A stretch of 64,000 nucleotides of DNA, from assembly GCA_013397455.1 (NCBI GenBank), contig VYZB01000210.1:907164-971163 (forward strand). Reading direction: 5' to 3'. The stretch comes from Crotophaga sulcirostris. Taxonomy: Eukaryota; Chordata; Aves; Cuculiformes; Crotophagidae. Position numbers and translations under genes: made by a program. The first letter of the stretch is position 1. Each line of letters opens with the position of its first letter. A model generated the notes under the pieces. The model saw nothing but the letters and a program-made list of their open reading frames with translations. It was not told the DNA's origin and searched no databases. Of this stretch, positions 34,476-64,000 are shown piece by piece.

Positions 34476-34650
34476 GAATCATAGAATCATAGAATGGCTT
34501 GGGTTGGAAGGGACCTTAAAGATCATCCAGTTCCACCCCCCTTGCCCTGGGCAGGGACACCTCCCACTGACCAGGTTGCTCAAGACCCTGTCCAACTTGA
34601 CCTTGAACACCTCCAGGGATGGGGCAGCCACCACTTTTCTGGGCAGACCA
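34476..34650 (-). mobile_element. CR1 LINE 3' fragment inserted next to an older copy
   Basis: Starts GAATCATAGAATCATAGAATG, then AAGGGACCTTAAAGATCATC and CACCTCCAGGGATGGGGCAG. Breaks off after CTTTTCTGGGCAG. Confidence 0.9.
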
Positions 34651-36444
34651 AGTGACTTTAGCTGCTCATATGGAATGAGACTGCACTAAGGCTTCTGTCT
34701 CAAAAATGAAGAGGTAAAGCATCCTCCGGGAAATGGTCACCTCCGACAGCCCATGGCACAGGAAATGGGAAAAGGGAAGAAGAATGTAGGGAGCAAGAGA
34801 AAGCACCGGTTCACTGAGAGGGGAGTGTGTAAAAGCTGAAGGAACATATTTGGGAAGAGGAGAAGATGCAGGAGAGCGTTATACAAGTGTATTTGTGGGG
34901 AGGGTGAGGAGACAGGCAGAGGGCAATGCAGAAGGGGCGACAGCGTAAACGCAAAGAGGAGGCAGAGGCCTGAGTCAATGGGTGGAGAAAATGTTAACAC
35001 ACTGAATAGGGACTCAGGGTGGTAAATGTCAATGATCAGCTTTTTTCAGCTTTAAAAAAATAACCTGGTAGAGAGATGAAACTGTATTTTAATAATCATC
35101 TTCCCCCTCAGGTTCTGCTTTCACTCAGTCAAGTCGCTTGATGTTTAAAATAAACAGCAAAGCACCTACATTAATCTGCTAATTGCAGATTGTCAACGGA
35201 ACAATGAGATGCACATTAATAATGTAACAAAACGTGAGCTTCCTCTGTGGAAACTTTAGGAGCAGAGCAGGTCCACATCCACCTCTGTACATAATATGAA
35301 AAAGATGCCGCTCTACAATACAAAGTCTCTGTAAACCCAAAAGGTTTGTATATTGCTAACATTCAATACTTTAATAACCAGACTTATTACCTGTTTATGT
35401 ACTTCGTTTTTAAAAATCAAAGTCCAGATGTTTGTGTAATAAATATGGCTCAAAACTTCTTCATTTTCAGACTTGGTGAGAAGCAAATCAAAACTTCCCC
35501 AGTAAAGACTGCGCATTTTAGATGATTTTATGCAATAAAATGAAAAAAGCAGGAGGGAAGCTGAGCATCTTGCATTTGCAGTCACCAGCACAGTCACCCC
35601 TGTGCAAATATTTAAGGTAAAACCTCCAAGAGCATCTAATTTGCTCACATACTGGGAGTTCTGTCACCTAACTGGAAGTTTACAATGCAGACATCCACAC
35701 CTAAGCGAGCCGCCTTCGGCTCCTTTCTTTCTATCCAGGATAAACAGAGATGATGACATAAAACATTAAATAATGCAACTTGCACCCTAATTTGCATTGA
35801 AATCAATAGAAATTCAGTGCCTCACTTTGCCAAACCTTCTAAGCAGTTTGTCTGTCTCAGCACAGGAATAACTCACAGAACTAAATCCCTTTTATCGATG
35901 GTCAGTTTTCCATCTGTGAAATGAAACGTGACCCATTTCAGAACAAAGATCAATACTTTGAGGGAGATCATTGTTCTGGCAGTTGGAGCATAAGGGTAAC
36001 ACTGCAGAGACCTGGGTTCCACCTCATTATTTTGCCGCTAATAGTGTGCAACTTTGGGGAAATCACTCAAATTTTGTCTTGGATTTGTCTTATTGGTACA
36101 GGAGAGACAGTCTTACTGTTGATCATTGTAAAGCACCAATGTTTGATGAACACTGCACAAGTGCAAAGGCAACAATCCTGACGGCTGTGAAACACCAAGA
36201 ATGAAAAAAGGATTGCTACTCCCTTCTAGTAGTTTGTCCTCTGGATCATCTACGACGCTCAGGAGGTTACTTTACAATCCAAAGTCAAGTGGAAAGTTTG
36301 GTTCACAGTTAGAGCACTGGCCTGTGATGGGATTCTATGCTTTTTACCATAGCTTCTTTCATGAAAGACACTGCATCACAGGAAATCAGTTCCTACCTGT
36401 AAATTAGGGTCTCCAAATCTCCAGCCTTTCTTCCCATCCTACTA
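34651..36444. other. Intergenic, no gene seen
   Basis: Between the convergent opsin and MMUT genes. The block at about 35040-35860 is AT-rich. No coding or RNA feature is supported. Confidence 0.4.
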
Positions 36445-36772
36445 CTGTCTACAACTACCTAAAAGGAGTTTGTAGCAAAGTGGTTGTTGATCTCTTCTCC
36501 CAAGTAACAAGCGATAGGACGAGAGGAAATGGTCTCAAGTTGGACCAGGGGAGGTTCAGACTAGACATGAGGAAAAAATTCTTCACCAAAAGGGTTCTCA
36601 GGCACTGGCAGAGGCTGCCCAGAGAGGTGGTGGAGTTCCCATCCCTGGAGGTGTTTAAAAGACAGGTACATGAGGTGCTCAGGGATCTGGCTTAGTAGTG
36701 GACAGGTACAGTTGGACTTGATGACCTCAAAGGTTTTTTCCAACTAAAATATTCTATAATTCTATGATCTAT
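36445..36772 (+). mobile_element. CR1 LINE 3' fragment
   Basis: Plus-strand translation gives [20 protein letters not shown] and [20 protein letters not shown], and the element ends ATTCTATAATTCTATGATC. Confidence 0.9.
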
Positions 36773-38779
36773 GTCCCTTGCATGTTCACAGTGCACAAAA
36801 TGTCTTGCACATAAAAAATTATCTACTACTTTGGAACTTCCTAAGGGAAATGACTTAGCCATGCAGTAACCTGCTGCTACCTCGCTCATTCCTGGTGGAA
36901 AGATCTGAGTGTCTACTCCCATGGTTTGAAGTTACTGTTTTGTCCTGGAATATGTCAAAAATACTCATATTGAAACAAACGTTTCAGTATATTTGCAGAG
37001 TACTGACTGGATTTTGCATCAGCCCAAATTCTCTCTAGCCTGAACAGCAGTTCAGTTTTAGAGCAGCCAGGTTGATGAGGAGTGTGTGCAGCATCTGAGA
37101 GTGTAGTTGGTACCCGTTCACCGTTACCAATGAGGGCTGACAGCCCGACACCAGCTTATCAGTAAGCACTGTAGTTGTTGCTGTGCTGCTCCAGCAGCAG
37201 GGAACAGATGGGAAAAAGCATGTTCCATCTTAGCCTGTCATCCCATAAGGAATCTCTGTTTAGGCAGTGAACTGACGCACGCTTGAAGGAAATTGTTCAC
37301 TTGAATGTTTTCTTCCCTTAAAGAGCCTACTACATTGTCTGCTGGGTGAGAAAACAACTCCTTCCCTGGACTCACCAATTTTTCCAACCTTGATATGATA
37401 AGAAAGAATCAATGTACGTCAGTCCAGGACAAAAGCTTTAAAGGACTTTCCCTCAAGCATTAAAGGACTGGAGCGATTCCAACTGAAGCTGGTGGGAATT
37501 TTTTTTATTGAATTTAAAGGGAACAAAATCATTAAAGTTAAAAAACCCCAGGAATCTGTAAGGCAAACAGGTAGATGACTTAAACTACCAAAGAGCAGAG
37601 AAAGCATAAACAGCAAGAAACAAAAAAAACAGTGTCATTCTAAAGTTTAGAGGTCACCAACACTTTGACCACGTTGTTCTAGTTGTCAGGCAAGGAGGCT
37701 TGTGAAGACATAAGGGAGTATTTTTATTGTTGTCACTTTCTGTATATCTTGGTTTGAACCACACTAATCTTTCTAGGAGGGAATCAGACACTTCTAAATA
37801 GTTGAGGATAAAAGCCCAAGGAGTTTTAAAGGCAAAGGTCTGATTTGGGATCAATACCTTAAACCTTAATTAGAAAGCCAGAGATAAGAAAACAGCAAGT
37901 CAATTAACCTCCTTGTTTCTGAGCAGAGTGAGGCTGGGGGCACATGTCCTGTTAAATAAGCTTATTCTAAGTCAAGATCCCATCAATTACAATCTTTGAA
38001 GTGAGGATTACTGACTGGATCTATAATTTCCAGACAACTGCAGAAAAATCTCGTTTTGAATAAACTATGACGGTGTTGAACATCTTAGGGGTGTGCTACA
38101 GCCTCTTCCACCACAACACAGATGCAAGCATCATCCCGGGGAGGCTGCAGTCTTCTTTTATGATGGGATGCAATGAGCCATAACAGAAAATGAAGTGGAA
38201 TAGGGCCACGATGCCAGGGACTGCCTTTCAGAAGACCCTCACACCCCATTTGCATTGTATGGATTCCACAACAGACTTTCCATATGTATAAATCCAGTTC
38301 CTCTGGAGGGAAGACAAAAATGGTGAGAATTTAGGATCAATTCACCTGAAGAAAGTCCAAATGGTAGATAGACAAGGATAGCAAGAATAAAATCTGGATA
38401 AAAATACAGAACTAAGTAAGGGAGAAGGAGCACTGGAATGAGCTTTGTTTGAGAAACAGTGAAGTACCAGGGAAGGGCAGTGATGCAGACAGAGTGGAGG
38501 TGCACAGCACTCCTGCACAGGTTACTGCCAGACACAGGAGTTGTATCTTATTAAACAAACCATCAACTTTGAAAAATGATGGTTTATCTACTTATATATT
38601 TCCGAAGAGAATTAAGTCTGATTAACATTAAAGTCCAAGTGCTGCTGGTTTCAATCACATCTCCACTGAACTTTAGTAATTTTGCCTGAAGACTTCCAGG
38701 TATAAAATGCCTGCCAAAAAAATCCAAAGCAGTTATCTGCAATCAAAAGAGATCAACCAAAGAGCTGTAACAGATTTTT
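36773..38779. other. Intergenic, downstream of MMUT
   Basis: No gene or long repeat is supported. Confidence 0.4.
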
Positions 38780-38785
38780 TTTATT
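38780..38785 (-). terminator. Candidate MMUT polyadenylation signal
   Basis: TTTATT on the plus strand is AATAAA on minus, 285 bp after the MMUT stop. I saw no closer canonical hexamer on the minus strand. Confidence 0.35.
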
Positions 38786-39069
38786 TATCAGTATATCTGA
38801 AAAAAACCCAAAACGCACCTCTTGAATTCCCTTCATTTTCTGAAGTCCCTTCATTCCCTGAAGTCATAGTTCTAGAAATAAATTTTTTTTTTGTGGGTAC
38901 ATATATAAATAATCCTCAAATAAAACAAGCAGAGAATTTACAACTTTCTTAGAAAGCACAAAACACCAAGGCACAGGGCAGTGGTACCAGAGGTGTGCGG
39001 TTGGCCATCCCTTGCTGATGATTACATTCTGTTAGCGTAAGGCTGGTTGCTCTGTGTGACATTTCAGCT

Positions 39070-60354
<21,285 letters not shown>

Positions 60355-61007
60355 GCCTGTCACACTGGTTGGCAAGAACAGGGTAAGCTGAAGAAAATAA
60401 AAACAAGTATTTTGCATTATCATATAAATCAAACATGGGAGAAGTGAGCATGAAGAGGTCGAGCAGTTTGCTAAAGCCAAACCAATTACTGAGGCAAAAA
60501 TAAGTGTATTTACTCACTCATTTGATAACAGTCTTTTCGATTCGCAGTGATTCTATGATTCTACAGATACCCCCTCCCCTTGCCTTTCAACCAGACAATG
60601 CATAAAACAGAGTTTGGGAAAAATCCCACATTTTCCTTCAGTGAAGGAAAACAGTCCCACAACTGCTCTATATCCACATATGAAACTTACGTACACACAT
60701 GACTTATTTCAGTCCCATCATCAATCAGTCACTGAAAATCAGTGTCTGGCACAAAGACGGCATGTCTAGCTACCTTCTCACCTCCCCATAGCTCACTCTC
60801 TCTCACCTACAAATTCCTTAACATCACAGAGGCACTCTGAAGGAAGTAGATTGTCAGAGAACTATTGCCATGTCATACACTTTGGAACAGATGGCTTAGG
60901 CTGGATGGGAATCAGGGCTGTACTAAGAAACGAAGGAGCAAAAAAAATGTGGTATGCAAGAACACAGGGACAGCACAAGCTGCAGAGCTCATCTCACAAC
61001 AGACAAA

Positions 61008-61800
61008 TAGAATCATTAACGTTGGAAAAGCCCTCTAAGATCATCAAGTATAGGGGCACATGCACTTCCCTGCTACTGCTCACCACACCATTTTTGACAC
61101 AGGCCAGGATGCTGTTGGCCTTCTTGGCCACCTGGGCCACTGCTGGCTCATGTTCAGCCGCTGTCAACCAATACCCCCAGGCTCCTTTCAGCCAGGCAGC
61201 TTTCCAGCCACACTTCCCCAAGCCCGTAGCACCGCATGGGGTTGTTGTGACCAAACTGCAAAACCCAGCACTTGGTCTTGTTAAATCTCATATTGTTGGT
61301 CTCATCCCATCGATCCAGCCTGTCCATGTCCCTCTACAGAGCCTTCCTGCACTCAAGCAGATCAACACTTCCACCCAATTTGGTGTTGTCTGCAGACTTA
61401 ATGAGGGAACACTTGATCTTCTCATTCAGATCATTGATAAATGCATTGAAGAAGACTGGTCCCAACACTGAGCCCTGAGGACACTGCTTGTGACCAGCTC
61501 CCAACTGGATTTAACTCCATTCATGTCAACTCTCCGGGCTCAGCCATCCAGACAGTTTTTGACTGAGCAAAGAACAAACCTGTCCAAGTCAAGGGCTGCC
61601 AGCTTCTATAGGAGAATGCTGTGGAATACAATGTCAAAGGCTTTACTGAAACTGAGGTAGGTAACACCCACAGCCTTTCCCTCATCCACTATGTGGGTCA
61701 CCTGGTCACAGAGGGAGATCAGGTTGGTCAAACAGGGCCTGCCCTCCACGAACCCATACGGGCTGGGCCTGATCCCCTGGTTGGTTTGCATTGTCTGAGA
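61008..61800 (-). mobile_element. CR1 LINE, about 790 bp, with reverse-transcriptase remnants
   Basis: Starts AGAATCATTAACGTTGG. The minus strand further upstream encodes the RT motif A region (YLSFSKAFDIVFHSILL) near 61606-61660 and CDQVTHIVDEGKAVGVTY near 61665-61720. Frame-broken and 5'-truncated. Confidence 0.9.
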
Positions 61801-61923
61801 AGCACACTCAAAAGGAGCATTGGAGGAGCACTGCTATGCCTGCAGAGACCTGATCCTGAAGCCAGGATGGAAGGCAACCTCTGCCTCAGCTGCTGCAGAG
61901 TTTCCCCAGCAATGGAAACACAA

Positions 61924-62275
61924 ATTATAGAATGGCTTGGGTTGGAAGGGACCTTAAAGATCATCCAGTTCCAACCCCTGTGCCATGGGCAGAGACACCT
62001 CCCACCAGACCAGGCTGCTCAAGGCCCCATCCAACCAACACCTCCAGGGATGGGGCTTCTCCCCCTCCCCGGGCAACCTGTGCCAGGGCCCCACTACAGT
62101 CACCATGAAGAATTTCTTCCTAATGTCTAATTTACACCTTCCCCCTTTCAACTCAAAGCCATTCCCCCTCATCCTATCACTACACACCCTTGGAAAAAGC
62201 CCCTCCCCAGCTTTCTTGTAGCCCCTTCAGGTACTGGAAGGCTGCTCTAAGGTTTCCCGGGAGCCTTCTCTTCAT
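61924..62275 (-). mobile_element. CR1 LINE 3' fragment next to the MMUT promoter
   Basis: TAGAATGGCTTGGGTTGGAAG, CACCTCCAGGGATGGGGCTT, TTTCTTCCTAATGTCTAATT. Its 5' end lies less than 300 bp from MMUT exon 1. Confidence 0.9.
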
Positions 62276-62564
62276 CTCCCCCTCACCCCACTCCACACCT
62301 CTCCCTCCACCCCTCAGCACCACAGCCACAAGGGGCCACACCGGCTCACAGCCCCACACCGTCCCGACAGCGCGCAGCGCCCACGGCCCCGCACCTCCCG
62401 CCCCCAACACGCCCCCCTCAGCCACCAATAGGACCAGGACAGCCGGTATGGGCGCTGCCCCACGGCAATCGCGGCCCTGCTTGCCCGAGGCACGGGAGCA
62501 CTGGGCGAGCTGAGGGCTCACGACAGGCCCCGGCCCCGGCCCCGGCCCCGCCGCCCCCCGCTAC

Positions 62565-62640
62565 CTGGTGCGGGCCCCTCAGCTGCGGCCGCGCCTGCGC
62601 ACAGAGCGCCCCCCCCGCAGGAGGCGGGAACCAAAACTAC
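62565..62640 (-). other. MMUT: Probable MMUT non-coding exon 1 (5' end approximate)
   Basis: A donor CACCAG|GTAGCG ends the exon at 62565, and the next coding-side exon begins with an acceptor at 60387. A 5' UTR exon upstream of the start codon is typical of MMUT. The transcription start is not visible; 62640 is a guess. Confidence 0.45.
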
Positions 62641-63061
62641 GCACGCGCACGGAGCCTTCTCCCCCCCCCTTTTTGCAGGAGGTGGCGCATGCGCACAGGG
62701 ATGTCCACACCCCCTCGCACCGCCCTCCTCGCGGAGGCGGGAACCGGAAGTGCGCATGTTCACACAGCTCCCCCCCCTCGTCCCGTAGGAGGCGGGAACC
62801 GTCGGCGCATGCGCACAGAGCTCCCGCCACACCGCGAACTGCCCTCGAGGGACGCTGGGACCAGCATTGCGCATGCGCAAAGAGCCCGCCCCGCCCCCAT
62901 GGGAGTCAGGGACCAGCACTGCGCATGCACCTATCGCTCACCCCGCCCCCTCGCGGGAGGATGGAATGGGAAACGCGCATGCGCACATGGTGACCCGAGG
63001 CACCGCCTTTCTCGCGGAAGGCGGGGACCAGCTCTGCGCATGCGCTCGGCTGCGCGGGAAA
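62591..63061 (+). repeat. Tandem array of NRF1 and E2F-type motifs, period about 58 bp
   Basis: Seven good GCGCATGCGC-type (NRF1) sites are centred near 62690, 62755, 62810, 62873, 62925, 62980 and 63040, spaced 51-65 bp, with two weaker ones at 62596 and 62645. GGAGGCGGGAACC (E2F-type GGCGGGAA core) recurs at 62620-62632, 62733-62745 and 62788-62800, and similar GGGACCAGC words precede other sites. A GCGCGGGAAA E2F-like site ends the array at 63052-63061. One site, TTGCGCATGCGCAA at 62867-62880, is a perfect palindrome. The array looks like a degenerate minisatellite made of promoter elements. Confidence 0.8.
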
Positions 63062-63127
63062 GCGCTTTACTTAACGGCTCCGGTGTAGCACACGAACCGG
63101 CGGGAGCGTTGAGGAGGTGTCGCGGCG
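63060..63127 (+). other. Probable non-coding first exon of a plus-strand gene, likely CENPQ (5' end approximate)
   Basis: A strong donor GCGGCG|GTGAGT at 63128 closes an exon in the right place and direction for a gene divergent from MMUT. In mammals that gene is CENPQ, a subunit of the CENP-O/P/Q/U/R kinetochore complex. No coding sequence is present before the window ends, so the name rests on synteny alone. Confidence 0.4.
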
Positions 63128-63225
63128 GTGAGTCTCCGTGAGGGCTGAGCCGGTCTTGTTGGGGGTTGCCGTGCTATTATCTGGCAGCAACAAGGAGCAG
63201 GCATTTCCGAGGAGGTGCTGTAAAG

Positions 63226-63303
63226 ACTACAACTCCCGGCATGCACCTCGCCCGGTGCGTACGCTGCCGTGGGGCTGCCGCGGTGTATGCTGGGACTTGT
63301 AGT
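63226..63303. promoter_or_regulatory. Two inverted ZNF143-type (SBS) motifs
   Basis: ACTACAACTCCCGGCATGC at 63226-63244 (plus) and GTATGCTGGGACTTGTAGT at 63285-63303 (minus) both match the ACTACAAnTCCCAGCATGC consensus bound by ZNF143/THAP11 at promoters, in opposite orientations about 40 bp apart. Confidence 0.6.
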
Positions 63304-63834
63304 CCGGCCTCTCACGCTGCCATTGCTGTCGGACACCGCTAGTAGTCCTTGTGGTGGGGGTGAGGCAGGAATTATTTACCTGGCGAGCCGTGACGTGGCC
63401 TCTGCGTGAGGGAAGAACCGACCTGAGGGGATTGAAAGGAGAACTGGGTGCATCTGAGTCGTTAGGCTTCCAAAAGAGAAAGTCAGCAGAGTGCAAAGAT
63501 CACAGAATCATTAAGGTTATGCAATAGAAAAATAGAAGTTTTGCTTCAACCAGATTGTGGTAGTTGACATTAGTAGTTGGTCGGGAGGAATGTAAGTTTC
63601 CAAATTCCCAGTTAAGGGGGAAGGAGACGGGGATTTACACGGCCGTGTAAAGAATGGGATTTAGCAAGGTGTAAATCAAGGAGACAGGGAGGTGCTGCGT
63701 GGACCATGGAATTTAGCAAAGCTATTGAGTAGAACTAATTGTCTAGATAGTGGTGTCCCCCCCTTTCCAAAAGAGGGGAAGTTTATCTGTCAGTTTAAAG
63801 AAAACAAACACAGGAACAAAAGAAGAAGATTGGA

Positions 63835-63945
63835 TGAGGCACTCAGTGCCATGGTTTAGGTGATGAGTTGGTGTTAGTGTTGGCTTATAGGTTGGACTTG
63901 ATGATCTCAGAGGTCTCTTCCAACCTGGTTATACTGTGAAACTGT
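63835..63945 (+). mobile_element. CR1 LINE extreme 3' end
   Basis: CACTCAGTGCCATGGTTTAG, AGTGTTGGCTTATAGGTTGG and ATACTGTGAAACTGTG. Almost the same 3' end as at 41861-41940. Confidence 0.85.
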
Positions 63946-64000
63946 GTGAAACAAAGAAAGGGGGGAGTCTGTCAAATGTTCAACACTGAGGGAGCCTGCC

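Larger units (their letters stand above)
60388..62564 (-). other. MMUT intron 1
   Basis: 2.2 kb, over half of it CR1 (61008-61800 and 61924-62275). A stray CR1 tail (GATTCTATGATTCTAC) lies near 60549. No exon is seen inside. Confidence 0.6.
62300..63320. promoter_or_regulatory. CpG island and bidirectional promoter, MMUT / CENPQ-like
   Basis: About 1 kb of very GC-rich, CpG-rich sequence separates the minus-strand MMUT exon 1 (ending 62565) from the plus-strand first exon (donor at 63127). It contains (CGGCCC)n-like runs near 62527-62550, the NRF1/E2F tandem array and two ZNF143-type motifs, and no clear TATA box. In mammals MMUT and CENPQ are head-to-head neighbours, which fits. Shared control is an inference. 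Confidence 0.75.
63128..64000 (+). other. Probable intron 1 of the CENPQ-like gene
   Basis: Runs off the right edge. Contains the ZNF143-type pair at 63226-63303 and a CR1 tail fragment at 63835-63945. No further exon is recognised. Confidence 0.4.

Noticed and set aside
62568..62993. Overlapping 130-150 residue ORFs on both strands
   Set aside because: They arise from GC-rich promoter repeat units read in several frames; Arg/Pro/His-rich translations on both strands show no protein constraint.
63498..63520. Possible CR1 copy (CACAGAATCATTAAGGTT)
   Set aside because: Only about 20 bases match a CR1 tail; too short to support.

Overview
The window is nuclear DNA from a bird, probably a neoavian species. 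It carries about 26 CR1 LINE fragments, many ending in the avian ATTCTATGATT-type or CACAGTAT-type 3' tails. Two multi-exon vertebrate genes can be reassembled exactly from their splice sites. No bacterial, organellar or active viral gene is seen. A 410-base assembly gap lies at 41451-41860.

Layout, left to right. (1) 1-704, minus strand: one long open exon of an unidentified acidic, serine-rich protein that runs off the left edge. A CpG island at about 1.88-2.38 kb may be its promoter. (2) 1.2-26 kb: gene-poor sequence with many CR1 fragments, one CR1 split by a 394-bp insert that looks like a solo LTR, and a few simple repeats. (3) 26055-32786, plus strand: a complete four-exon opsin gene of 348 residues, closest to the neuropsin (OPN5) family and best matched to the non-mammalian OPN5L2 type. 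(4) 32.8-39 kb: a convergent intergenic stretch. (5) 39070-60354, minus strand: the complete coding region of mitochondrial methylmalonyl-CoA mutase (MMUT), 12 coding exons and 748 residues, with a probable non-coding first exon ending at 62565. (6) 62.6-63.3 kb: a very GC-rich bidirectional promoter made largely of a tandem array of about 58-bp units, each with an NRF1-type palindrome, several of them paired with a GGCGGGAA E2F-type motif. To its right a plus-strand first exon, probably CENPQ from conserved synteny, splices at 63127 and its intron runs off the right edge.

The genes do not form a pathway. MMUT converts (R)-methylmalonyl-CoA to succinyl-CoA in the mitochondrial matrix using adenosylcobalamin, the opsin is a retinal-binding G-protein-coupled receptor, and CENPQ (inferred) is a kinetochore protein. 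What links them is layout: opsin and MMUT converge, while MMUT and the CENPQ-like exon diverge from one promoter. I found no clear novel system. The most unusual points are the repeated NRF1/E2F promoter array, the opsin's Ile-Arg-Phe in place of the E/DRY motif, the unidentified acidic exon, and several CR1 3' ends lying just upstream of coding-exon splice acceptors.
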